Assembly (NCBI GenBank): GCA_022842065.1
Contig: JALHQH010000038.1
Coordinates: 1-64,000 of the forward strand
From: Caldilineaceae bacterium
GTDB taxonomy: Bacteria; Chloroflexota; Anaerolineae; Caldilineales; Caldilineaceae
Direction of reading: 5' to 3'
Length of the DNA: 64,000 nt
In this document: positions 24,486 to 33,370 of the stretch, one piece after another
Position numbering within the stretch: the stretch's first letter is position 1
How the letters are laid out: every line of letters begins with the position of its first letter
Program-made: the position numbers and the translations under genes
The notes under the pieces: model-generated
Told to the model about the DNA's origin: nothing
The model's database searches: none
What the model saw: only the letters and a program-made list of their open reading frames with translations

Positions 24486-25493
24486 ATGACGCTTAGCTAC
24501 TTTGTGAAAAGAGTCTTGCAGTTCTTCGTCGTCGCCTTCATTGCGGCTACGATCAACTTCTTCTTTCCGCGCATGTCCGGTCAAGACCCAGTCCAGCAGA
24601 AGTTATTCCAATTGGCGACCGAAAACGTGAGTGTCAGTGACGAAGATGCCAAAGCCCTGATAAACACTTACAATGAGAAGTTTGGCCTAGATCAGCCACT
24701 CTGGCGTCAGTACATCAATTATCTGGGCGACATGGCGCGCTTGGATTTTGGCGTCTCCATCTCTGAGTACCCATCGAGCGTGATTGGCAGTATCCAGCGC
24801 ACCCTACCGTGGACGGTTGGTCTGCTATTGGTGGCAACGCTAATCAGCTTTGGTATCGGCACCTTTGTCGGCGCGCTCTTGGCATGGGATAAAGCGCCCT
24901 TCTTTCTGCGCACGATCTTCCCGGTGTTCTTTACCTTCTCCGCCGTGCCTTTTTACCTGATGGGGATCATCCTCGTCTACCTCTTTGCCTTCCGGATCCC
25001 AATCTTCCCCCTCGTCGGCGGTTTCAGCACGCAGAAGATTCCGAACTACAGCCTTGATTTTGTGCTGGATATTCTCTATCATGCGATTCTGCCCGCCCTC
25101 TCCATTGTCCTGGCGCAAGTCGGCTTCTGGGCCATGAGTATGCGCTCGATGATGGTCACGATCCATGGCGAGGATTACATGTTACAAGCAGAGGCCAAAG
25201 GGCTAAAAGACAAGCGCATTTTCTATCGCTATGCCATGCGTAATGCCATTTTGCCCCAACTCACCGGGCTGGCCCTCTCGTTGGGGACGATCATCTCCGG
25301 TGCCATTCTGGTCGAAGTGGTCTTCTCCTACCCCGGCGTGGGAAGCCTCTTACTCAAAGCCGTGCGTGGTTTCGACTGGTTCGTCATTCAGGGCATTGTC
25401 TTTCTGATTATCCTGAGCGTCGCCTTTACCATGCTTGTCATCGATCTAATTTATCCACTACTCGACCCGCGGATTAATTACAGAAGTGAGTGA
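24486..25493 (+). CDS. ABC transporter permease, DppB/OppB type
   Basis: 335-aa inner-membrane permease with about six membrane segments. The first spans FVKRVLQFFVVAFIAATINF, ending in the family's FxxPR motif (FFFPRM). The cytoplasmic EAA loop, AEAKGLKDKRIFYRYAMRNA, contacts an ATPase. The C-terminal IQGIVFLIILSVAFTMLVID matches OppB. The start at 24486 (MTLSYFVKR) was chosen from homology; the frame extends upstream to 24402 without support. It lies between the binding protein and the DppC-type permease. Confidence 0.9.
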   Translation: MTLSYFVKRVLQFFVVAFIAATINFFFPRMSGQDPVQQKLFQLATENVSVSDEDAKALINTYNEKFGLDQPLWRQYINYLGDMARLDFGVSISEYPSSVIGSIQRTLPWTVGLLLVATLISFGIGTFVGALLAWDKAPFFLRTIFPVFFTFSAVPFYLMGIILVYLFAFRIPIFPLVGGFSTQKIPNYSLDFVLDILYHAILPALSIVLAQVGFWAMSMRSMMVTIHGEDYMLQAEAKGLKDKRIFYRYAMRNAILPQLTGLALSLGTIISGAILVEVVFSYPGVGSLLLKAVRGFDWFVIQGIVFLIILSVAFTMLVIDLIYPLLDPRINYRSE

Positions 25494-25510
25494 CCATAAC
25501 GGAGAAGACA

Positions 25511-26422
25511 ATGCAAGCCGCAAACCAACCGGCAATCCCGCATAGCGTAGTGGCAGCCCCGCCCGCGAAGCGCATGCGAAACTTTTTCCTTTATCTGCGC
25601 CGTAATCCCTCGCTGATCTCCGGTACGTTTCTGCTGCTCTTGATCGCGCTCTTCGTCGTGGTCGGGGCGAATGTCACCGAAGTCGACGATGCGCGACCGC
25701 TGGCCTACCGGCCCAGCCAACCGCCTTCTGCCGAGCATTGGCTAGGCACCGATCGGCTAGGCAAAGATATTCTGGCCGTGATGGTGGAGGGAACGCCACA
25801 GACCATTCGTATCGGCGTCATCGCCGGCGCGATTGGCGTCGCCATCGGCACGATCCTCGCCTTTTTCAGCGGCTACTATGGCGGTGCGTTTGATACCCTG
25901 GTCCGTTCCACCGTTGATATTTTGCGGACGATCCCGCCCCTGATCGTGCTGGTGATCATTGCCATCTCGGTGCCATGGGATATGTCGGTGGAGATGATGG
26001 CGTTGATCATCGCGGCACTCTCCTGGCTCGGCCCCACACGGGTGCTACGTTCACAGGTGCTGGTGATCCGCCAACAGAACTACGTAGAACTGGCCCGCTT
26101 TACCGGGATGAGTGGCCCTGAAATCATTATTCGCGAGATGATGCCCAACCTGGCCCCCTTTATCGTGGCTGTCTTCGTCTCCGCTGTTTCGGGCGCGGTG
26201 CTGGCCTCCATCGGTCTGGAAGCGCTGGGCCTCGGCCCCTTTGAGGCAAACACGCTGGGGATGACCATCTACTGGAATATCTGGTACGCTTCGCTGCTCA
26301 ATGGCTGGTGGTGGTGGTGGGTGCCGCCGATTGTGGTCATTGTCATGCTCTTCGTCGGCCTTTTTCTCATCTCCCAAGGTCTTGACGAATGGGCCAATCC
26401 CCGCCTGAGAAAGAGTGTATAA
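25511..26422 (+). CDS. ABC transporter permease, DppC/OppC type
   Basis: 303-aa second permease. The DppC N-terminal module LRRNPSLISGTFLLLLIALF leads to SAEHWLGTDRLGKDILAVMV, the hallmark 'GTDxxGRD' segment. The EAA loop lies around ELARFTGMSGPEIIIREMMP. The start at 25511 has GGAG 6 bases upstream; a GTG at 25490 overlapping the previous stop (GTGA) is the alternative. Its stop overlaps the next ATG (TAATG), indicating coupled translation. A Trp-rich stretch (WWWWWVPP) near residue 265 is unusual but lies in a membrane segment. Confidence 0.9.
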   Translation: MQAANQPAIPHSVVAAPPAKRMRNFFLYLRRNPSLISGTFLLLLIALFVVVGANVTEVDDARPLAYRPSQPPSAEHWLGTDRLGKDILAVMVEGTPQTIRIGVIAGAIGVAIGTILAFFSGYYGGAFDTLVRSTVDILRTIPPLIVLVIIAISVPWDMSVEMMALIIAALSWLGPTRVLRSQVLVIRQQNYVELARFTGMSGPEIIIREMMPNLAPFIVAVFVSAVSGAVLASIGLEALGLGPFEANTLGMTIYWNIWYASLLNGWWWWWVPPIVVIVMLFVGLFLISQGLDEWANPRLRKSV

Positions 26423-27507
26423 TGGTGCAAACTATACCACCACGTGATCAGGCCGCGGCCACGCTGCGCGGCACCGCCGCTGGTGCGCACGAGCGCGCGG
26501 AAACGGTGCTTCAGATCAACAACCTCCATGTACATTACCTCACCAACGACGGTGCCGTCAAAGCGGTGAGCGGCGTCGACCTGACCCTGAAAGCGGGTGA
26601 GCGGCTGGCGCTGGTCGGCGAATCCGGCTGTGGTAAGACGACATTGGCGCTGGCGATCATGCGCCTGTTGCGCCAACCGGCAAAAATTGTCGAGGGCGAA
26701 ATTTGGCTCGATGGGCGCAATCTGCTGACGTTGAATGAGGAGGAGCTGCGCCTCACCCGGCTCGCTGATGTCTCGCTGGTTACCCAAGCCGCCATGAACG
26801 CGCTCAATCCGGTCATGCGCATCGAAGAGCAGATTATCGATGGCTTGCAGGATCATGGCTATCACTTGAGCAAAGCCGAGGCGCGGGAACACGTGCGCAC
26901 GTTGCTGGTAAACGTGGGGCTGGACGCCGGCGTGGCGCGTATGTATCCCCACGAATTGAGCGGTGGGATGAAGCAGCGGGTCGGCATGGCGACGGCCACA
27001 GCGCTCAGGCCCAAGCTGATTATTGCCGACGAACCGACCAGCGCCTTGGACGTGGTGGTCCAACGCCAAGTGATGACCACCCTGGGTCGTCTACAACGCG
27101 AGACGGGCGCCGCCGTGATTCTAGTCGGTCACGATATGGGGCTGGTGGCGCAATTTGCCGACCTGGTTGGTGTTATGTACGCCGGCAAGTTAGTGGAGTT
27201 GGCCCCGGTTGAACAGATCGTGCGCAACCCCCAGCATCCCTATGCCAAGTTGCTGTTACAAAGCGTCCCCAGTCTGGAAGAGAAGAGCGAGCGCCTGATT
27301 GGCATTCCAGGGATGCCGCCCCGGCTGATCGATCTGCCGCCGGGCTGTTTATTTGCGCCGCGTTGTCCGTCGGTCATGGATCACTGTTTCCAGCACGCGC
27401 CGACGTTGGTGCCGGTGGCTGGGCATGGCACAGTGGCGTGCCATCTCTACCAAACACCTGCGGCCACGAGCGCCCGACCAGTCCAGCTTGAGGAGAGAAA
27501 CGCGTGA
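26422..27507 (+). CDS. ABC transporter ATP-binding protein, DppD/OppD type
   Basis: 361-aa ATPase that drives the importer. Walker A GESGCGKTT (about residues 66-74), signature LSGGMKQR, Walker B LIIADEPTSALD and H-loop VGHDMG are intact. The C-terminal oligopeptide-transporter extension GCLFAPRCPSVMDHC supplies the cysteines typical of the OppD/F 4Fe-4S or zinc site. The N-terminus has about 30 extra polar residues before the domain. The ATG overlaps the DppC stop codon. Confidence 0.93.
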   Translation: MVQTIPPRDQAAATLRGTAAGAHERAETVLQINNLHVHYLTNDGAVKAVSGVDLTLKAGERLALVGESGCGKTTLALAIMRLLRQPAKIVEGEIWLDGRNLLTLNEEELRLTRLADVSLVTQAAMNALNPVMRIEEQIIDGLQDHGYHLSKAEAREHVRTLLVNVGLDAGVARMYPHELSGGMKQRVGMATATALRPKLIIADEPTSALDVVVQRQVMTTLGRLQRETGAAVILVGHDMGLVAQFADLVGVMYAGKLVELAPVEQIVRNPQHPYAKLLLQSVPSLEEKSERLIGIPGMPPRLIDLPPGCLFAPRCPSVMDHCFQHAPTLVPVAGHGTVACHLYQTPAATSARPVQLEERNA

Positions 27508-28550
27508 CACCGATCTTAGAATTGCGAAATGTCTCGAAAGTCTTTGGGAGCGGCTTCCTCAGTCGCAACCAGACGGTGGCGGTGGACGATGTGACCTTCT
27601 CGATTGGGGCGGATGTGCCGTCGATGACGGCGGTTGCGGGCGAGAGCGGCAGCGGCAAGACGACCCTTTCCCGCCTGCTGCTTGGCGTGACCCAACCAAG
27701 CAGCGGTCAGGTTCTGTATAAAGGGGAGGTGCTGGCAAGGCTGAAAGGTCAGCGCCGGCGCGAGTTTCTGCTCGACGTACAACCGATCTACCAGGACCCC
27801 TTTGGCGTCTTCAACCCCTTCTATCGGGCTGATCATCTGCTCTTTGCGGCGGTCAACAAGTTCAAGTTGGCAAGCTCGGCGCGTGAAGGGCGGCGCTTGA
27901 TCGAGGAGGCGCTGGAAGCGGTCGGCCTACGTGCGAATGAGATTCTGGGCCGCTTTCCTCATCAACTGAGCGGCGGTCAGCGCCAGCGCGTCATGATCGC
28001 CCGCGCACTGCTCCCGAAACCGCATGTGATTCTGGCCGACGAACCGGTCTCGATGGTCGATGCCTCGTTGCGCGCCACGATTCTGGAGAGCCTGCGCACC
28101 CTCAACCGGGACTTCGGCATCTCGATCCTCTATGTCACCCACGACTTGACCACCGCGTACCAGATCTGTACCAACATTATGGTGATGTATCGCGGCGCAG
28201 TCGTCGAGGCGGGGACGGTGGAGGAAGTGATTCGCAGCCCCAAACACCCTTATACGCAACTGCTGATCGACTCCATTCCGCGGATGACAGCCGTGCGCAA
28301 TTGGGAACGGGAAGACGAAGAGAGCGCCCTTGACAGCATCGGCGTGACGCGCCAGTCGGCCGGCTGTAAATTTGCGGATCGCTGTCCGGCGGTGATGGAA
28401 CAGTGTTGGGTGCAGCCCCCCAGCCTCTACCGCACAAGCGAAAACCGTATTGCGCGCTGTTTCCTCTATGCTGATCAACCGGTGCTTGCCGAGGCCGATG
28501 TGGCCGCAACCTTTGCCCGGCCCCAGCCCCAGCAAGTCCAAATTCAGTAG
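27504..28550 (+). CDS. ABC transporter ATP-binding protein, DppF/OppF type
   Basis: 348-aa partner ATPase. Walker A GESGSGKTT, signature LSGGQRQR, Walker B VILADEPVSMVD and H-loop VTHDL are all present, so both ATPases should be active. The C-terminal SAGCKFADRCPAVMEQC is the family extension. It begins with GTG overlapping the OppD stop (GTGA), with GAGGAGAG upstream. It ends the importer operon; the convergent methyltransferase follows. Confidence 0.93.
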   Translation: MTPILELRNVSKVFGSGFLSRNQTVAVDDVTFSIGADVPSMTAVAGESGSGKTTLSRLLLGVTQPSSGQVLYKGEVLARLKGQRRREFLLDVQPIYQDPFGVFNPFYRADHLLFAAVNKFKLASSAREGRRLIEEALEAVGLRANEILGRFPHQLSGGQRQRVMIARALLPKPHVILADEPVSMVDASLRATILESLRTLNRDFGISILYVTHDLTTAYQICTNIMVMYRGAVVEAGTVEEVIRSPKHPYTQLLIDSIPRMTAVRNWEREDEESALDSIGVTRQSAGCKFADRCPAVMEQCWVQPPSLYRTSENRIARCFLYADQPVLAEADVAATFARPQPQQVQIQ

Positions 28551-28635
28551 ATGGCAACGCGTAGCGGCTGCGCGCCCAAGGGCAGTTGCCTTCAGGCGCG
28601 CAGCCAGCGTGCGTTGCGGTCTGCTGATGCTAAAT

Positions 28636-29352
28636 TCACAGATGAGTAGTCGTCGTTTTCCCCCCGACCCCATAGAGAAAATAGCCGGCGGTCGTCATCA
28701 CCGCCACCGTTAACCCCGCCCGTTGAAAACGGGCCGCCAGCTCATCCGGTTGAAAGAAATTCTTGATAATCTGGAAAGTGCGCCCGTCGTTAAGGCGGCG
28801 GGTCATCACCTGTTCGCCTTGGTCCGGTAGCCGTTGATCCGGCGAGGTGGCGGTCGCTTCGCGCAGGTTGTCAATAAAGAAGAGCTTGCCCCCTGGCCGC
28901 AACGCTTGGGCCACCATCGCCAGAAACCCATCCAGCCGTTCCAGCGGCACATGCGAAAGCCAGAAACCGAAGAAAACGCCGTCATAGAGGCGGTCGGGCT
29001 GCCAGGTAAAGAGATCGGCCTGTTGGTAGGTGATCGGGGCGGTGGGAAAACGCGCCTGGTTGATCTCGATCATGGCTAGCGAAGCATCAACGGCGGTGAT
29101 CGTATTAACAGTCAGCAACAGCCGTTCGGTCCAGTTGCCGGTGCCGGGGGCGAGTTCGAGCAGGTCGCCGGTCATCGCAAAATTGGACAGGACCGCTGCC
29201 ACTTCGTCAATCTCAGCGAACCACTGTTGATTTTGAGCCTGGCCGCGATCATAGCGCCCCTGCCGTTGCCACCACTCGTCATATTCCGGTGCGCGGGCGG
29301 TGTAGTAGTCTTTCATTTCGTCGAGGAGTTGGGGTGGGATTGGGTTGTTCAT
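28636..29352 (-). CDS. SAM-dependent class I methyltransferase
   Basis: 238-aa Rossmann-fold methyltransferase. Motif I LLELAPGTGNWTERLL binds SAM, ITAVDASLAMIEINQ is motif II, and VFFGFWLSHVPLE with LRPGGKLFFID are motifs post-I and III. The N-terminal YYTARAPEYDEWWQRQGRYD is typical of the UbiE/COQ5-like 'Methyltransf_11/25' group. The acceptor is unknown. The start at 29352 (MNNPIPPQ) is preferred to the ATG at 29397 by homology. It forms the edge of a small accessory region with AbiEi and XisH/I. Confidence 0.85.
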   Translation of the reverse strand: MNNPIPPQLLDEMKDYYTARAPEYDEWWQRQGRYDRGQAQNQQWFAEIDEVAAVLSNFAMTGDLLELAPGTGNWTERLLLTVNTITAVDASLAMIEINQARFPTAPITYQQADLFTWQPDRLYDGVFFGFWLSHVPLERLDGFLAMVAQALRPGGKLFFIDNLREATATSPDQRLPDQGEQVMTRRLNDGRTFQIIKNFFQPDELAARFQRAGLTVAVMTTAGYFLYGVGGKTTTTHL

Positions 29353-29514
29353 GACGTGTTCGGCTTTCCGGTGGTCTGAGTATTGGATGCATTTCACGGC
29401 GGGGACGCATTGCTCAACTCGCTAATCAACAAGCATCGGTAATTGCTCAACACATTGATGTTGTTATTGGAATGAGGAGTGAGCTAAGTGACCAAGTAGT
29501 TTCAAATAGTTTAC

Positions 29515-29554
29515 ACAAAACGTCGGTATTTGCAAACATCTACCGACGTTTTGT
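29515..29554. promoter_or_regulatory. 14-bp perfect inverted repeat, probable AbiEi operator
   Basis: ACAAAACGTCGGTA (29515-29528) is perfectly inverted at 29541-29554 with a 12-bp spacer, ending 11 bp before the AbiEi ATG. Characterised AbiEi antitoxins repress their own promoter by binding inverted repeats, so this is the natural operator. Confidence 0.7.
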
Positions 29555-29565
29555 ATCATCATCCC

Positions 29566-30165
29566 ATGCAACCAACTGAGCAACTACGCCAACTCCTAAA
29601 AACCAAAGGGATTATCCGGCCACGCGATCTTACAGCACATGGCCTTTCGCGCAGCGCGCTCCACACCCTACTCGACCAGGGCCAAGTCATTCGTACGGGC
29701 CGTGGACTTTACATGTTGGCGGATATTGATTTTACTGAGCACCACGCCTTGGCCGAGGTTGCCAAGCGCGTGCCACATGGCGTGATCTGTCTGCTTTCGG
29801 CCCTGCGCTTTCACAACCTTGGCACACAGAATCCGCATGCCGTGTGGTTGGCAATTGACCAGAACGCGCGACGGCCACAATTGGATTATCCACCACTAAC
29901 GGTCGTCCACTTTTCCGGCGCGGCCCTGGGCGAAGGGGTTGACCATTATGAAATTGAAGGTGTGTCGGTGCAGGTTTATAACCCAGCCAAGACCATTGCT
30001 GATTGTTTCAAATATCGCAACAAAATCGGCTTAGAGATTGGGTTGGAGGCATTGCAAAGTTGCTTGGTTGCCAAACAATGTACACATCAAGATCTTTGGC
30101 ACTATGCCAAAATCTGCCGGGTCAACAATATCATGCAACCTTATCTGGAAGCAATGATTATATGA
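29566..30165 (+). CDS. AbiEi-type antitoxin/transcriptional regulator (type IV TA)
   Basis: 199-aa AbiEi-family protein. The N-terminal winged helix is RPRDLTAHGLSRSALHTLLD followed by GQVIRTGRGLYML. The C-terminal AbiEi_4 domain includes VICLLSALRFHNLGTQNPH and VQVYNPAKTIADCFKYRNKI, both hallmarks of the family. AbiEi represses the operon and counteracts the nucleotidyltransferase toxin AbiEii. The expected toxin gene is missing: the next ATG overlaps (ATGA) but encodes only 69 unrecognised residues. The start at 29566 is consistent with family length. Confidence 0.85.
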   Translation: MQPTEQLRQLLKTKGIIRPRDLTAHGLSRSALHTLLDQGQVIRTGRGLYMLADIDFTEHHALAEVAKRVPHGVICLLSALRFHNLGTQNPHAVWLAIDQNARRPQLDYPPLTVVHFSGAALGEGVDHYEIEGVSVQVYNPAKTIADCFKYRNKIGLEIGLEALQSCLVAKQCTHQDLWHYAKICRVNNIMQPYLEAMII

Positions 30166-30371
30166 AAGTGACGCAATGGCAGGCATTTCTCAAGCGTAAC
30201 CAGCTAACGGTCAACGAGCGTTCATTGCTGAAATTGTTACTGAGTTGGCGACATTTTTACTGCCCCCCGTGCGAGCTTTGGCGCAGTCAACCCCTTTTAC
30301 ACAACAGTGGACAGCGGAAACAAAGTGGCGCTAAGCGGCAAGGCGTGCTCACGCCACCGCAAACTCTGTAA
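30162..30371 (+). pseudogene. Short ORF in the toxin position, unrecognised or truncated
   Basis: 69-codon ORF starting with an ATG that overlaps the AbiEi stop by 4 bp, as an AbiEii toxin gene would. The sequence (MKVTQWQAFLKRN...) shows no nucleotidyltransferase GSxxxDxD motif, and its last part overlaps the convergent xisI gene. Either a decapitated toxin remnant or an unrelated small gene. Confidence 0.4.
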
Positions 30372-30681
30372 ATGGTCGCTTGTAGGGTGGTTGGAAGCCT
30401 AATACGATATCGCTATTCGGCACGCCTTTAGCCAGCAGTTGATCGGCGATACTTGGTTCAGTAAAGTCCCGTTGCACCCAGATTTTTCCATCGATGATAT
30501 CGACGTGAGCGATAATGTGTAAAATACGTTTTAGTTCATCACGCCAACCAAGCGTCAATAGTTGGTAATGATTATGCTGGGTATCAAAGATGAGTTGTGG
30601 GCCTTCTAGGCTCTGCTCACCGTCATAATAGCCACGTAAAATCTCTTGGATATATTGTTGGTAAAGTACTATTTTTTCCAT
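30349..30681 (-). CDS. xisI: XisI-family element-excision controlling factor
   Basis: 110-aa protein closely matching the XisI family. Diagnostic features are the N-terminal YQQYIQEILRGY, the mid-protein LIFDTQHNHYQLLTLGW, and GKIWVQRDFTEPSIADQLLA near residues 65-85. In Anabaena XisI is needed with XisH and the recombinase XisF to excise the fdxN element in heterocysts, but xisHI pairs are much more widespread than that element. No recombinase is present here. It overlaps the 3' end of xisH by 13 bp. Confidence 0.88.
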   Translation of the reverse strand: MEKIVLYQQYIQEILRGYYDGEQSLEGPQLIFDTQHNHYQLLTLGWRDELKRILHIIAHVDIIDGKIWVQRDFTEPSIADQLLAKGVPNSDIVLGFQPPYKRPFTEFAVA

Positions 30682-31085
30682 GTTACAATCACCTTGTGTA
30701 TCGGATCGTAGACGATCAACGTCATCGCTTCATCGGTTACCAGCGTTTGAGCATACTCGGTCATAAAAAATTCTTCATAAGTATCAACCGGAATCGCTAA
30801 GAAAAGTGCTCGCTCTGGCTCTTTATCGCGCAAAACACGTCGATAGCCAATATACTGCCCTAACGCCTTATGGAATTCAGAAATCGGTGACGAGCTGAGA
30901 AAACTTTTAATTTCAACAGCTATCTTCTCATTGCCCCGTTCCGCAGCAATTAAGCGTTCTGCACCTAGGTCAATTTTAATCGTTGCACCACCCCACTCAA
31001 TCTTCAGAGGATCATCGGTAATGGCCCAACCGTCTTTCCCTAAAGCATCGCATACCGCATCATGAAAGAAATCTCGTTTAGACAT
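30669..31085 (-). CDS. xisH: XisH-family protein, PD-(D/E)XK nuclease-like
   Basis: 138-aa XisH protein. The start MSKRDFFHDAVCDALGKDGW and the core KIDLGAERLIAAER then IAVEIKSF are characteristic. Asp39, Glu58 and Lys60 form the D...E-x-K pattern of restriction-endonuclease-like folds. GQYIGYRRVL and LFLAIPVDTYEEFF are family strands. It overlaps xisI by 13 bp, so the two are translated together. An extended -10 promoter lies about 45 bp upstream. Role outside cyanobacterial excision is unknown; a toxin-antitoxin-like or mobile-element-associated role is inference. Confidence 0.88.
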   Translation of the reverse strand: MSKRDFFHDAVCDALGKDGWAITDDPLKIEWGGATIKIDLGAERLIAAERGNEKIAVEIKSFLSSSPISEFHKALGQYIGYRRVLRDKEPERALFLAIPVDTYEEFFMTEYAQTLVTDEAMTLIVYDPIHKVIVTWKK

Positions 31086-31127
31086 AATGCTCGTTTATCA
31101 ATTAGCTCAACAATCAATATAGACTTC

Positions 31128-31136
31128 ATTATACCA
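31128..31136 (-). promoter_or_regulatory. Extended -10 element of the xisH-xisI operon
   Basis: On the minus strand the sequence reads TGGTATAAT, a perfect TGnTATAAT extended -10 motif, about 43 bp before the xisH ATG. The -35 region is weak, as is common with extended -10 promoters. Confidence 0.5.
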
Positions 31137-31222
31137 CAACTTGTCGTTTTACATTGCGCGATATTTGCAGTATCCTGACCTCTACCATGCAACCACCCCC
31201 GCCCACCCAAGGAGACCTACCC

Positions 31223-32191
31223 ATGATCGACGCCCACATCCACTACGGTGACAACGCCCCTGAACTGCTCGCCTTGCTTGATGACTTCAATCTCAAACTG
31301 CTTAACATCTATGTCGCCGAGGATAACCAGGGCGCTTGGCGCGACCAGGCAACGACTTACGCCCGTCTCACCCAAACCGATCCCAAACACTTCGCCTGGT
31401 GTACGAGCTTTGACCTGCCTCGCTTTGACGATCCTGGCTATATCGACACAGTGCTGACCGGTCTCGACGCCGACTTTGCCAACGGGGCGATTGCCTGCAA
31501 AATCTGGAAGAATATCGGCATGGAGGTGCGCAAGGCAGATGGCAGCTTCTTCATGGTCGATGATGAGTACTTCGACCCGATCTATGAGCACATGGTCGCC
31601 AAGGGTTGGCCGCTGTTAACCCACATTGCCGAGCCATTGGAATGTTGGTTGCCGCTCAAGGAGGGCACTCCCCACTATAGCTACTACAGCCGTAATCCTG
31701 AATGGCACATGTATAACAAGCCCGAATACCCGTCACATGCGACGTTGATGACGGCACGGGACAATGTGCTGGCCAAACACCCACGCCTGCACATGATCGG
31801 CGCGCACTTGGGGAGCTTGGAGTACGATGTGGATGAGGTCGCGGCGCGGCTGGATCGTTATCCCAACTTTGCGGTCGATATTTCGGCGCGGCTCAGCGAC
31901 CTGGCGATTCAGGATTCGGCCAAGGTGCGAGAATTTTTTATCAACTACCAGGATCGCATTCTCTTTGGCACCGATGTGGTGATGCGGCAGTCGCCGTCCA
32001 CTATGCCCCCTGTGGAGCGTGACCAAACCCTGGCTGCGCTCCGCCAGGTTTATACCATGCACATGGCCTACTTGGAAAATCGTGGGCCAGTGACTGTCCG
32101 CACCTATCAAAGTCACGGGCTCGCGTTGCCCCCTAGCGTGCTGGACAAACTTTATGTGACCACTGCGCAGCGCTGGTATCCTGGTCTATAA
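31223..32191 (+). CDS. Amidohydrolase family TIM-barrel hydrolase
   Basis: 322-aa metal-dependent hydrolase of the Amidohydro_2 group. It opens with IDAHIHYGD, the first two metal His residues. LLTHIAEPLE, HMIGAHLG and ILFGTDVVM supply the later His and Asp ligands in the expected order. Substrates of this group range from lactones to decarboxylated aromatic acids; the sugar-acid neighbours suggest a lactonase, but this is inference. The start at 31223 has GGAG upstream; the ATG at 31154 is rejected because homology begins at MIDAHIH. Convergent with uxuA. Confidence 0.85.
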   Translation: MIDAHIHYGDNAPELLALLDDFNLKLLNIYVAEDNQGAWRDQATTYARLTQTDPKHFAWCTSFDLPRFDDPGYIDTVLTGLDADFANGAIACKIWKNIGMEVRKADGSFFMVDDEYFDPIYEHMVAKGWPLLTHIAEPLECWLPLKEGTPHYSYYSRNPEWHMYNKPEYPSHATLMTARDNVLAKHPRLHMIGAHLGSLEYDVDEVAARLDRYPNFAVDISARLSDLAIQDSAKVREFFINYQDRILFGTDVVMRQSPSTMPPVERDQTLAALRQVYTMHMAYLENRGPVTVRTYQSHGLALPPSVLDKLYVTTAQRWYPGL

Positions 32192-32232
32192 TCAGGTTGC
32201 GTTCGGATTGATAGGTTACTTTTTGAAAGCAT

Positions 32233-33228
32233 CTATTCGCTGTAGACCGTCTGGATCAGGGCGCGGATGTAACCAATCGCATAAGCTTTGCCCAGCCAGG
32301 CCGACGGTCCATGGGGAAAGTGAGGGGTGTGGTCCATCATGTAGGGGCCGTTAAAGCCATTGTCGCGGTAGATCGCCATGGCGCGGCGCATGTCAATATC
32401 CCCCTCATCCAGAAAGACCTCGGCAAAGCGGGGTAACTGGCCGCGCACATTACGGAAGTGGACCCAGGCGATCTTCTGCGCCGCGGCCATTTCCGCAATC
32501 GCACCATAAACCCCCTGGCCCAGCAACTCGGTCATACAGCCCTGGCAGAACAACATGGCATGGTTGGGGCTGGGGACGGTGGCAAAGATGCGCCGGAACT
32601 GCTCTAGTGTCGAACAGATCTGCGCAACGCCGCCCAGGGGCTGGGGCACCGGCGGATCATCAGGGTGGAGGGCCATGGTCACGCCCGCCTTTGCGGCGAC
32701 GGGAATGACCGCGTGGAGAAAACGCTCCATGCGTGCCCACATCTCCATTTCGCTGACCGCTGGCTCATAGGGCTGTGGCCGCTGCCGGTCAAACGCGGCC
32801 TGATCAAAGGTGCTATAGGTGACGCCGCCGCGTCCGACATCCGATGTTGTGCGAAAGTTGCCCATTGGTTTAAAGTTCCAGCCCAGGTAGGGAATGCCGG
32901 CGCGGCCCAGGCTCTCCAACATACGGCCCCACGCGGCAATCCGCTCATCCATCGCCGGCGCACCCAGCGGGATCTCGCGCCAACAGGACATAAAGATGTT
33001 GTTAAGGGTCATGCCGTGCGCTTCAACCGCTTCCCGCGCCGCACTCAGTTGATCGGTGCAGTCACGTCCTTGGCGTAACTCGTCGCCCAATGCACTGATC
33101 GTACTCACCCCTGTCCGAATATCGAGGTGGATGCGGTCCACGCCGAGGGCACGGTAGAAGCTGAGGATCTCGTCGCGGCGTGTGGGATCGACAAATTCAT
33201 CCCAACTGATAGCTTCTTGAATATACAT
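32233..33228 (-). CDS. uxuA: Mannonate dehydratase
   Basis: 331-aa UxuA-like enzyme; dehydrates D-mannonate to 2-keto-3-deoxygluconate in hexuronate catabolism. Visible markers are GWNFKPMGNFRT (compare YNFKPVFDWTRT in classic UxuA), ALHPDDPP (metal His/Asp), FCQGCMTE (metal Cys), VHFRNVRG (metal His) and the final MMDHTPHFP. It is somewhat shorter than the E. coli enzyme (394 aa), as in the short UxuA group. The start at 33228 follows GGAGG; an open reading further upstream is unsupported. No uxaC/uxuB genes are adjacent in the window. Confidence 0.88.
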   Translation of the reverse strand: MYIQEAISWDEFVDPTRRDEILSFYRALGVDRIHLDIRTGVSTISALGDELRQGRDCTDQLSAAREAVEAHGMTLNNIFMSCWREIPLGAPAMDERIAAWGRMLESLGRAGIPYLGWNFKPMGNFRTTSDVGRGGVTYSTFDQAAFDRQRPQPYEPAVSEMEMWARMERFLHAVIPVAAKAGVTMALHPDDPPVPQPLGGVAQICSTLEQFRRIFATVPSPNHAMLFCQGCMTELLGQGVYGAIAEMAAAQKIAWVHFRNVRGQLPRFAEVFLDEGDIDMRRAMAIYRDNGFNGPYMMDHTPHFPHGPSAWLGKAYAIGYIRALIQTVYSE

Positions 33229-33370
33229 GAGTTGGCCTCCTCCGGCACAGTGATTGGGGCATGGCGTGGTTGCTATTGTCGCACGAAAGGCGGCGCAGTC
33301 AAAATGGCAAAAATGGGGTAAGGTTGCAAAGTTGCAGCGCGGCAAAGTCATCAACTTTGCCGCGCCGCAA

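Noticed and set aside
26269..27069. 266-codon minus-strand ORF
   Set aside because: Antisense to the permease and OppD genes of the importer operon.
30349..31085. Integrated element with attachment sites around xisH/xisI
   Set aside because: No recombinase gene and no matching direct repeats were found on either side within the window.
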